From NCBI RefSeq assembly GCF_022581195.2, contig NC_061470.1:11565847-11629846 (forward strand): a DNA stretch of 64,000 nucleotides, written 5' to 3'. This stretch comes from Helicoverpa zea. Its lineage: Eukaryota > Arthropoda > Insecta > Lepidoptera > Noctuidae. Positions within the stretch are counted from its first letter, which is position 1, and each line of letters starts with the position of its first letter. The position numbers were made by a program, and so were the translations under genes. Under the pieces are notes generated by a model. That model did no database searches. It was not told where the DNA came from and was given only the letters and a program-made list of their open reading frames with translations. Below, piece after piece: positions 53,709 through 64,000 of this stretch.

Positions 53709-55302
53709 TTTTTATAGGTGCTTAGGTGGATTTTGGCCGTCTACTGTTTGTATGGAAACGGGTAAAGTGCGAATTTTTTGACGTTTGGTGCGGCGTAGAG
53801 GGACGTGCGATACGTCAAAAGACGCGTCTCGGCGAGCCCTAGCCAGCTGTCCAGAAACTAGAATAGGCTTTCCTAGAAATTTTGAAAATTTTGGTCGAAA
53901 AACTGTAAAATTTAGTGTTTTTTAATAGAAAATATTTAATTTCGACGTCCAAACCTACCCAAAATCGTGCAAAATGCAGTCAGGAAGACAGGTCGGAGTG
54001 GTAAGTATTTAATAAAATTTTTACAATGAAAAAATCTAGTCAGAATTTTGATAAATAATTAATTTTGTGTTTTTTACAGGTCGAGAAGGGTGGGGGTGTC
54101 AAAAAATCGGGTCACACCGCTTCGATGTCGCGTTTGAAGGGTTATCGCGTGCTTACAAGCCTGTTGTAGCTATTATACGCAAAAAACCGCATCAAAATCG
54201 GTCTCCTTTTGAAAAAGTTATCAGGAGTACTAGTGTTTTTATAGGGGCTTAGGTGGATTTTGGGCGTCTACTTTTTGTATGGAAACGGGTAAAGTGCGAA
54301 TTTTTTGACGTTTGGTGCGGCGTAGAGGGACGTGCGATACGTCAAAAGACGCGTCTCGGCGAGCCCTAGCCAGCTGTCCAGAAACTAGAATAGGCTTTCC
54401 TAGAAATTTTGAAAATTTTGGTCGAAAAACTGTAAAATTTAGTGTTTTTTAATAGAAAATATTTAATTTCGACGTCCAAACCTACCCAAAATCGTGCAAA
54501 ATGCAGTCAGGAAGACAGGTCGGAGTGGTAAGTATTTAATAAAATTTTTACAATGAAAAAATCTAGTCAGAATTTTGATAAATAATTAATTTTGTGTTTT
54601 TTACAGGTCGAGAAGGGTGGGGGTGTCAAAAAATCGGGTCACACCGCTTCGATGTCGCGTTTGAAGGGTTATCGCGTGCTTACAAGCCTGTTGTAGCTAT
54701 TATACGCAAAAAACCGCATCAAAATCGGTCTCCTTTTGAAAAAGTTATCAGGAGTACTAGTGTTTTTATAGGGCCTTAGGTGGATTTTGGGCGTCTACTA
54801 TTTGTATGGAAACGGGTAAAGTGCGAATTTTTTGACGTTTGGTGCGGCGTAGAGGGACGTGCGATACGTCAAAAGACGCGTCTCGGCGAGCCCTAGCCAG
54901 CTGTCCAGAAACTAGAATAGGCTTTCCTAGAAATTTTGAAAATTTTGGTCGAAAAACTGTAAAATTTAGTGTTTTTTAATAGAAAATATTTAATTTCGAC
55001 GTCCAAACCTACCCAAAATCGTGCAAAATGCAGTCAGGAAGACAGGTCGGAGTGGTAAGTATTTAATAAAATTTTTACAATGAAAAAATCTAGTCAGAAT
55101 TTTGATAGATAATTAATTTTGTGTTTTTTACAGGTCGAGAAGGGTGGGGGTGTCAAAAAATCGGGTCACACCGCTTCGATGTCGCGTTTGAAGGGTTATC
55201 GCGTGCTTACAAGCCTGTTGTAGCTATTATACGCAAAAAACCGCATCAAAATCGGTCTCCTTTTGAAAAAGTTATCAGGAGTACTAGTGTTTTTATAGGG
55301 GC
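53709..55302 (+). repeat. Monomer array B, block 2 (three copies)
   Basis: Three 527-bp units between F1 and F2. One unit has ACTTTTTGTATGG and one CTACTATTTG, minor variants. It begins and ends with the F insertion site. Confidence 0.95.
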
Positions 55303-58300
55303 TTTTTTTTTTTTTTTTTTTTTATCGACGTAAAATCATCAAATGACCCCTCCCGCTGTGGGTTAGCAGCGGTGAGGGAGTGTCAGACTTTTACTGACTA
55401 AAATCGTCGTGTTCCGTCATAGGCCTTTTATGTACAGGGCCGCGGTATCTCTTTCGAACAACCCGCAGCCCCGGCAGGCCTTGGCCCTGCTGGGCCCCGC
55501 TGGGGTTGCTGACGTCTCTTTGAGGAGCGCGAGGAACAACGCGCGCCGTCGACACGGGTCTGTCGTCTAGGAAGACAGAGGGACGATGAGCCACCCGAAC
55601 TCACCGCCCACAGACCCACGCCTACGGTGGCCGGGAGTCATCTCGCGACACCCGGGCCCATGGTGTCTACCTGGTCCAGCGCGGCGGCCGGGATGAGAGG
55701 TGCGAACTCTCTGGCGTTCCGCCTCCTCCTTCTCTAGCATGACCGCTTCGCAGAAGGAGGCGACGGCCTCCCATTCCCTCTCGCCCCGGACCATGGCCTG
55801 AACCAGGGCCGGACGCGAGAGGTCGCCGCCGCCCAAAGCCCTCGACGAGGACCCGGCGGTGCCCTTCCATGCGGGGCACACCTGGACTGTGTGGTCCACC
55901 GTGTCCTCGGGGCTGTCCGCACAATGGTGACACCCGGGCGCCTCCTCACGACCGATGCGGTGCAGGTACCTCCCGAAACAACCGTGTCCGGTGAGGACCT
56001 GCGTCATGCGGTACGTGAGGGCGCCGTGACTCCTCCCGAGCCACTCCTCAAAGAGGGGACTTACCGCCACGATGGTGGCGTGCCCTGCACTGGGTTGCGA
56101 TAGCCGCTCCCTCCAGGCCACCATGAGATCGCGCCGGAGCTCCGCCCGCTGCGCGACAACTTGCCGCGGCAACGGGTTTCTCCCCGGCGCTGAGCCTCCT
56201 CGCGCCAGTCGTACAGGCGCAAGAAGACCCTCGCCTCCAGATCCCACGGTGGCAGTCCAGCGAGTAGGCCAGCTGCTTCGCGGGAGATCGTGCGGTACCC
56301 CCGGATTAGCCTAATGGCTATCACCCTTTGGGGCACGTTCAGGTAGTGCACAGCCCGCGGCCGTGCCGAACGTGCCATACCGGGGCCCCGTAAAGGGCCA
56401 TGGACCGCATGACCCCCGCGTAGAGTTTACGGCAGGGGGCGTTTGGGCCTCCCAGGTTGGGCAGGAGCCGCTTGAATGCAGCACCTGCCTTCTCCAGTTT
56501 GGGGCCCAAACGTCGGAAGTGCTCGACGAAGCTCCACCGGCCGTCGAGGACGAGTCCCAGGTACTTCATCGCCCTCTCGACGCCGATGGTAGCCCCCCCC
56601 ACCGTGACTTGGGAGCCTGAAGGTGGCGCGTTCCGAAGCCCATGAAAGCACATGGCCTCGGATTTGTGCAAGGCCACCTCCAGTCCCAGCAGCTGGATCC
56701 TCTCGATGACTATCGCAACCCCGCGCGTCATTATGTCGGCCGCCTCCTGGTGCGACCTCCCTTGTGCCAGAACCAGCGTGTCGTCAGCGTAGCAGACCAC
56801 GCTGACGCCGCTAGGGAGGTCGGCGCGCAGCACCCAGTCGTAGCCGATGTTCCACAAGAGCGGCCCCAGTACCGACCCCTGCGGAACACCGCACGACATC
56901 TCTCGCCGGTTCCATTCCCCGTTGTGACCAGGGTAAATGATGGACCTATCCGACAGATAGGCCTCGACCACGCGACGAAGGTAGGTCGGCACCCGGTGAT
57001 ACCGGAGTGCCTCCCTGATGCAACTCCAGGGAAGGGTGTTGAAGGCGTTGGCGATGTCAAGAGACACCGCCAAGACGACCCCCCCCCGGACACAGCATCC
57101 CCCGTCGTGAGAGCTCTCACGCGCATGATGGCGTCCACCGTTGAGCGCCCCTTGCGGAAACCGAACTGGTGGTCCGCAAGGTCCGGCCCTATCCCCCCAA
57201 GGTGCGCGACGAGGCGGTGTGCGACAACTCGCTCAAAGAGCTTGCCCACCTCGTCGAGCAACACGATAGGCCGGTATGCGGACGGAGAGTCCGCAGGGCG
57301 CCCCGGCTTCCGTATGAGGACCAGTTTCCCTGTCTTCCAACGAAGTGGGAACTGGCCCCTCTCCAAACATGCGCTGAGAAGCCCCCTGAGTCGAGGCCCG
57401 AGAGCCTCAAGGGCCAGGACCCAGGCCTTGCCAGGCAGGCCGTCAGGCCCTGGGGCGGTGTTTTTGGCTTTCAGCCTAGCCACCGCCACTCTCAGGTCCA
57501 CCCCAGTCACCTCGGGGACATCGTCGTCGTCGGAAGTGTGGTCCGTACTTGACACCGCGGGTTGCAGAGACATGGGCGGGGGAGAGTGTTCCCCGCGCGA
57601 AGGGAACAGAGCGCTCACCACCTCCTCCACCAGCTGAGGCCGAAGACTCTGGGTCAGCGGGGGGGCCCATGGGCGGAGCTTGCCCCGCACCATTTTGTAC
57701 GGGCGCCCCCACGGGTCCCTGTCCAGAGACCCCAGCAACTCCGCATTGGCCACCTCCTTGGCCTGGATGATGGCCAATTGGAGGGCGGTCTTCGCAGCTC
57801 TGTAACCCTCGTACAGCTCTGCTTCCCTGGCTTCTGCATCCGGAGGGCGGATGCGCAGCCTGCGGTGTCTGGTGTACAGGTGCCTCGCAGCGACGCACGC
57901 CTCTCGAAGGGCGGCGATCTCGCGAGACCACCAGTACACCTGGCGTCGGGCGCGTCCTGGCGGGACTCGGGGCATGGCCACGTCACAAATCTCGGACATG
58001 GTCTCCCGGAACCACTCCGCCTCGTCGTTGATGTCGGCGGGCCTGTCCGGTGATGACACCCAGGCCTGCACGACTGAGGCTTCCAGGAGAAGCTCCCGGT
58101 CAAGGTGCCTCAGCGCCCAACGTGGACCACTCGGGGTCTGCAGGACCGGCGCGCTAGGGTTCTGGGCGGAGACGTCAAACCGGATGTACCGGTGATCGGA
58201 GTAGGTCTCCACCCCCTCCTCCACGCGCCAGTCAAAGACACGCGGTAGCAGAGCGGGGCTGGCGAACGAGATATCCACCACTGACTCGCCCCGCATCCGT

Positions 58301-58847
58301 ACACACGTGGGGACAGAACCCCGATTGAGGACGACCAGGCCTGCTTCCAGCGCCCAGTCCTCCACCATCCTACCCCGTGCATCTGTGCGTCGGGAACCCC
58401 AGGCCAAGTTCTTGGCGTTGAAGTCCCCTAACACTATCACGGGGAGGGAATAACTTCCGACGACGACGGACAACTCCATGAGGGAGTTGTGGAACTCGGC
58501 GAGAGTTCGGCTCGGGGAGAAGTACACCCCCACGACGACTATCTCCCCGAACCGTGCTGCGACGCAACCCCTTCCACTCTTCACCCCTTCGAGGGAAGGA
58601 GTACCAGCGGCGGCCGACGATATGATGGTCACTGAGCCGCTAAGGTCCTTAACCCAGTCATCCCTGGGAAGGACAAAGTACGGCTCAGCGACCACGGCGA
58701 TGTTGATCGACCACTGCGCCATGCTTTGGAGCAGCAGATCCTGGGCACGGGCGCAGTGGTTGATGTTCGCCTGGAGGAAGCGCAATGGAGCCAGACTAGC
58801 ACTCCATCACGTCTTCCTCCTCTTGAGACGCAGACACGGGCGCCGCG
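55303..58847 (-). mobile_element. Element F2, same insertion site and 5' end as F1
   Basis: 3545 bp, the same 5' truncation (..GGGCGCCGCG) as F1, and duplication TTTTTATAGGGGC at 55290-55302 and 58848-58860 (perfect). Nearly identical to F1 except for scattered one-base gaps and a few substitutions. Confidence 0.92.
55567..58785 (-). pseudogene. F2 ORF2 with several one-base frameshifts
   Basis: Same domains as F1. Breaks: at 57087-57090 (one G missing after the C-run, just before RT motif A, so the frame leaves at residue ~565 and resumes at 57073), near 56371 (one C missing) and near 56174 and 55866 (one base each). All lie in homopolymer runs. Confidence 0.85.
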
Positions 58848-59914
58848 TTTTTATAGGGGCTTAGGTGGATTTTGGCCGTCTACTGTTTGTATGGAAACGG
58901 GTAAAGTGCGAATTTTTTGACGTTTGGTGCGGCGTAGAGGGACGTGCGATACGTCAAAAGACGCGTCTCGGCGAGCCCTAGCCAGCTGTCCAGAAACTAG
59001 AATAGGCTTTCCTAGAAATTTTGAAAATTTTGGTCGAAAAACTGTAAAATTTAGTGTTTTTTAATAGAAAATATTTAATTTCGACGTCCAAACCTACCCA
59101 AAATCGTGCAAAATGCAGTCAGGAAGACAGGTCGGAGTGGTAAGTATTTAATAAAATTTTTACAATGAAAAAATCTAGTCAGAATTTTGATAGATAATTA
59201 ATTTTGTGTTTTTTACAGGTCGAGAAGGGTGGGGGTGTCAAAAAATCGGGTCACACCGCTTCGATGTCGCGTTTGAAGGGTTATCGCGTGCTTACAAGCC
59301 TGTTGTAGCTATTATACGCAAAAAACCGCATCAAAATCGGTCTCCTTTTGAAAAAGTTATCAGGAGTACTAGTGTTTTTATAGGGGCTTAGGTGGATTTT
59401 GGCCGTCTACTGTTTGTATGGAAACGGGTAAAGTGCGAATTTTTTGACGTTTGGTGCGGCGTAGAGGGACGTGCGATACGTCAAAAGACGCGTCTCGGCG
59501 AGCCCTAGCCAGCTGTCCAGAAACTAGAATAGGCTTTCCTAGAAATTTTGAAAATTTTGGTCGAAAAACTGTAAAATTTAGTGTTTTTTAATAGAAAATA
59601 TTTAATTTCGACGTCCAAACCTACCCAAAATCGTGCAAAATGCAGTCAGGAAGACAGGTCGGAGTGGTAAGTATTTAATAAAATTTTTACAATGAAAAAA
59701 TCTAGTCAGAATTTTGATAGATAATTAATTTTGTGTTTTTTACAGGTCGAGAAGGGTGGGGGTGTCAAAAAATCGGGTCACACCGCTTCGATGTCGCGTT
59801 TGAAGGGTTATCGCGTGCTTACAAGCCTGTTGTAGCTATTATACGCAAAAAACCGCATCAAAATCGGTCTCCTTTTGAAAAAGTTATCAGGAGTACTAGT
59901 GTTTTTATAGGGGC
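58848..59914 (+). repeat. Monomer array B, block 3 (two copies)
   Basis: Two 527-bp units between F2 and F3; equivalent points at 59206 and 59733. Confidence 0.95.
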
Positions 59915-62900
59915 TTTTTTTTTTTTTTTTTTTTTATCGACGTAAAATCATCAAATGACCCCTCCCGCTGTGGGTTAGCAGCGGTGAGGGAGTGTCAGAC
60001 TTTTACTGACTAAAATCGTCGTGTTCCGTCATAGGCCTTTTATGTACCAGGGCCGCGGTATCTCTTTCGAACAACCCGCAGCCCCGGCAGGCCTTGGCCC
60101 TGCTGGGCCCCGCTGGGGTTGCTGACGTCTCTTTGAGGAGCGCGTGGAACAACGCGCGCCGTCGACACGGGTCTGTCGTCTAGGAAGACAGAGGGACGAT
60201 GAGCCACCCGAACTCACCGCCCACAGACCCACGCCTACGGTGGCCGGGAGTCATCTCGCGACACCCGGCGCCCATGGTGTCTACCTGGTCCAGCGCGGCG
60301 GCCGGGATGAGAGGTGCGAACTCTCTGGCGTTCCGCCTCCTCCTTCTCTAGCATGACCGCTTCGCAGAAGGAGGCGACGGCATCCCATTCCCTCTCGCCC
60401 CGGACCATGGCCTGAACCAGGGCCGGACGCGAGAGGTCGCCGCCGCCCAAAGCCTCGACGAGGACCCGGCGGTGCCCTTCCCATGCGGGGCACACCTGGA
60501 CTGTGTGGTCCACCGTGTCCTCGGGGTGTCCGCACAATGGTGACACCCGGGCGCCTCCTCACGACCGATGCGGTGCAGGTACCTCCCGAAACAACCGTGT
60601 CCGGTGAGGACCTGCGTCATGCGGTACGTGAGGGCGCCGTGACTCCTCCCGAGCCACTCCTCAAAGAGGGACTTACCGCCACGATGGTGGCGTGCCCTGC
60701 ACTGGGTTGCGATAGCCGCTCCCTCCAGGCCACCATGAGATCGCGCCGGAGCTCCGCCCGCTGCGCGACAACTTGCCGCGGCAACGGGGTTTCTCCCCGG
60801 CGCTGAGCCTCCTCGCGCCAGTCGTACAGGCGCAAGAAGACCCTCGCCTCCAGATCCCACGGTGGCAGTCCAGCGAGTAGGCCAGCTGCTTCGCGGGAGA
60901 TCGTGCGGTACCCCCGGATTAGCCTAATGGCTATCACCCTTTGGGGCACGTTCAGGTAGTGCACAGCCCGCGGCCGTGCCGAACGTGCCCATACCGGGGC
61001 CCCGTAAAGGGCCATGGACCGCATGACCCCGCGTAGAGTTTACGGCAGGGGGCGTTTGGGCCTCCCAGGTTGGGCAGGAGCCGCTTGAATGCAGCACCTG
61101 CCTTCTCCAGTTTGGGGCCCAAACGTCGGAAGTGCTCGACGAAGCTCCACCGGCCGTCGAGGACGAGTCCCAGGTACTTCATCGCCCTCTCGACGCCGAT
61201 GGTAGCCCCCCCCACCGTGACTTGGGAGCCTGAAGGTGGCGCGTTCCGAAGCCCATGAAAGCACATGGCCTCGGATTTGTGCAAGGCCACCTCCAGTCCC
61301 AGCAGCTGGATCCTCTCGATGACTATCGCAACCCCGCGCGTCATTATGTCGGCCGCCTCCTGGTGCGACCTCCCTTGTGCCAGAACCAGCGTGTCGTCAG
61401 CGTAGCAGACCACGCTGACGCCGCTAGGGAGGTCGGCGCGCAGCACCCAGTCGTAGCCGATGTTCCACAAGAGCGGCCCAGTACCGACCCCTGCGGAACA
61501 CCGCACGACATCTCTCGCCGGTTCCATTCCCCGTTGTGACCAGGGTAAATGATGGACCTATCCGACAGATAGGCCTCGACCACGCGACGAAGGTAGGTCG
61601 GCACCCGGTGATACCGGAGTGCCTCCCTGATGCAACTCCAGGGAAGGGTGTTGAAGGCGTTGGCGATGTCAAGAGACACCGCCAAGACGACCCCCCCCCG
61701 GGACACAGCATCCCCCGTCGTGAGAGCTCTCACGCGCATGATGGCGTCCACCGTTGAGCGCCCCTTGCGGAAACCGAACTGGTGGTCCGCAAGGTCCGGC
61801 CCTATCCCCCCAAGGTGCGCGACGAGGCGGTGTGCGACAACTCGCTCAAAGAGCTTGCCCACCTCGTCGAGCAACACGATAGGCCGGTATGCGGACGGAG
61901 AGTCCGCAGGGCGCCCCGGCTTCCGTATGAGGACCAGTTTCCCTGTCTTCCAACGAAGTGGGAACTGGCCCCTCTCCAAACATGCGCTGAGAAGCCCCCT
62001 GAGTCGAGGCCCGAGAGCCTCAAGGGCCAGGACCCAGGCCTTGCCAGGCAGGCCGTCAGGCCCTGGGGCGGTGTTTTTGGCTTTCAGCCTAGCCACCGCC
62101 ACTCTCAGGTCCACCCCAGTCACCTCGGGGACATCGTCGTCGTCGGAAGTGTGGTCCGTACTTGACACCGCGGGTTGCAGAGACATGGGCGGGGGAGAGT
62201 GTTCCCCGCGCGAAGGGAACAGAGCGCTCACCACCTCCTCCACCAGCTGAGGCCGAAGACTCTGGGTCAGCGGGGGGGCCCATGGGCGGAGCTTGCCCCG
62301 CACCATTTTGTACGGGCGCCCCCACGGGTCCCTGTCCAGAGACCCCAGCAACTCCGCATTGGCCACCTCCTTGGCCTGGATGATGGCCAATTGGAGGGCG
62401 GTCTTCGCAGCTCTGTAACCCTCGTACAGCTCTGCTTCCCTGGCTTCTGCATCCGGAGGGCGGATGCGCAGCCTGCGGTGTCTGGTGTACAGGTGCCTCG
62501 CAGCGACGCACGCCTCTCGAAGGGCGGCGATCTCGCGAGACCACCAGTACACCTGGCGTCGGGCGCGTCCTGGCGGGACTCGGGGCATGGCCACGTCACA
62601 AATCTCGGACATGGTCTCCCGGAACCACTCCGCCTCGTCGTTGATGTCGGCGGGCCTGTCCGGTGATGACACCCAGGCCTGCACGACTGAGGCTTCCAGG
62701 AGAAGCTCCCGGTCAAGGTGCCTCAGCGCCCAACGTGGACCACTCGGGGTCTGCAGGACCGGCGCGCTAGGGTTCTGGGCGGAGACGTCAAACCGGATGT
62801 ACCGGTGATCGGAGTAGGTCTCCACCCCCTCCTCCACGCGCCAGTCAAAGACACGCGGTAGCAGAGCGGGGCTGGCGAACGAGATATCCACCACTGACTC

Positions 62901-63460
62901 GCCCCGCATCCGTACACACGTGGGGACAGAACCCCGATTGAGGACGACCAGGCCTGCTTCCAGCGCCCAGTCCTCCACCATCCTACCCCGTGCATCTGTG
63001 CGTCGGGAACCCCAGGCCAAGTTCTTGGCGTTGAAGTCCCCTAACACTATCACGGGGAGGGAATAACTTCCGACGACGACGGACAACTCCAGGAGGGAGT
63101 TGTGGAACTCGGCGAGAGTTCGGCTCGGGGAGAAGTACACCCCCACGACGACTATCTCCCCGAACCGTGCTGCGACGCAACCCCTTCCACTCTTCACCCC
63201 TTCGAGGGAAGGAGTACCAGCGGCGGCCGACGATATGATGGTCACTGAGCCGCTAAGGTCCTTAACCCAGTCATCCCTGGGAAGGACAAAGTACGGCTCA
63301 GCGACCACGGCGATGTTGATCGACCACTGCGCCATGCTTTGGAGCAGCAGATCCTGGGCACGGGCGCAGTGGTTGATGTTCGCCTGGAGGAAGCGCAATG
63401 GAGCCAGACTAGCACTCCATCACGTCTTCCTCCTCTTGAGACGCAGACACGGGCGCCGCG
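59915..63460 (-). mobile_element. Element F3, same site and 5' end again
   Basis: 3546 bp, duplication TTTTTATAGGGGC at 59902-59914 and 63461-63473. It has the same 5' cut as F1 and F2. RT motif A is intact here, where F2 is broken. Confidence 0.92.
60235..63398 (-). pseudogene. F3 ORF2 with one-base frameshifts
   Basis: Frame 63398-61344 covers EN and RT through VPQGSVLG. It shifts at about 61478 (CCC for CCCC) just before the YADD box, which is read in 61527-60952. More one-base losses lie near 61030, 60668 and 60528. Each is restored in F1 or F2, so no change is shared by all three copies. Confidence 0.85.
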
Positions 63461-64000
63461 TTTTTATAGGGGCTTAGGTGGATTTTGGCCGTCTACTGTT
63501 TGTATGGAAACGGGTAAAGTGCGAATTTTTTGACGTTTGGTGCGGCGTAGAGGGACGTGCGATACGTCAAAAGACGCGTCTCGGCGAGCCCTAGCCAGCT
63601 GTCCAGAAACTAGAATAGGCTTTCCTAGAAATTTTGAAAATTTTGGTCGAAAAACTGTAAAATTTAGTGTTTTTTAATAGAAAATATTTAATTTCGACGT
63701 CCAAACCTACCCAAAATCGTGCAAAATGCAGTCAGGAAGACAGGTCGGAGTGGTAAGTATTTAATAAAATTTTTACAATGAAAAAATCTAGTCAGAATTT
63801 TGATAGATAATTAATTTTGTGTTTTTTACAGGTCGAGAAGGGTGGGGGTGTCAAAAAATCGGGTCACACCGCTTCGATGTCGCGTTTGAAGGGTTATCGC
63901 GTGCTTACAAGCCTGTTGTAGCTATTATACGCAAAAAACCGCATCAAAATCGGTCTCCTTTTGAAAAAGTTATCAGGAGTACTAGTGTTTTTTATAGGGG
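63461..64000 (+). repeat. Monomer array B, block 4 (one copy to window end)
   Basis: A single 527-bp unit. The window stops at GTGTTTTTTATAGGGG, the exact F insertion site, with one extra T in the T-run. Confidence 0.95.

Noticed and set aside
48103..64000. rDNA, 5S or histone gene cluster as the nature of the 527-bp array
   Set aside because: R1-clade elements often target such genes, but no 18S/28S, 5S, snRNA or histone sequence was recognised in the monomer.

Overview
The window looks like the end of a lepidopteran chromosome. The reasons are: tracts of the insect telomere repeat TTAGG, all G-rich on the + strand; R1-clade (TRAS/SART-like) non-LTR retrotransposons joined directly to TTAGG; a lepidopteran-style tRNA-derived SINE; and many short inverted-repeat transposons. 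By the usual polarity of telomere repeats, the chromosome end lies to the right. Species cannot be named from the sequence.

Layout. (1) 1-23 kb is AT-rich subtelomeric or euchromatic DNA. It holds one convincing host gene, a two-pore potassium channel (minus strand, coding exons 6380-5927 and 5265-4607, with an open in-frame extension to 4199). It also holds a THAP-like exon, a jockey-like RT relic, several MITEs, two SINE copies, and a gag-protease LTR element (17324-20283) nested in a solo LTR (17121-20605). (2) 22.4-23.1 kb is a degenerate CCTAAC-rich minisatellite that inverts and runs into the first true TTAGG tract at 23095. (3) 23.1-48 kb is TTAGG tracts interleaved with telomere-specific retroelements: A (+ strand, 3' end only), B (minus, EN damaged), C (minus, intact ORF1 and ORF2), G (minus, codes only for a Gag-like ORF1 and has a 2-kb 3' UTR), D (minus, short) and E (minus, a decayed relative of C). 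(4) Upstream (5' side) of both C and E lies an array of 527-bp monomers. In the E array three copies of another R1-clade element (F1-F3) sit at exactly the same position of the monomer, each flanked by a 13-bp target duplication.

How the parts fit (inference). C can supply ORF1, endonuclease and reverse transcriptase. G has kept Gag and cis-acting UTRs but no enzyme, the same division of labour as Drosophila HeT-A with TART. The 527-bp monomers behave like 5' UTR promoter monomers of the C/E family that expanded into a satellite and became a target for F. F1-F3 share one 5' truncation point, so they most likely spread by amplification of the array rather than by three insertions. F copies differ mainly by one-base losses in homopolymers, which may be assembly error.

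Limits. No alignment or search was run. Percent identities are not given, and family names rest on motifs read by eye.
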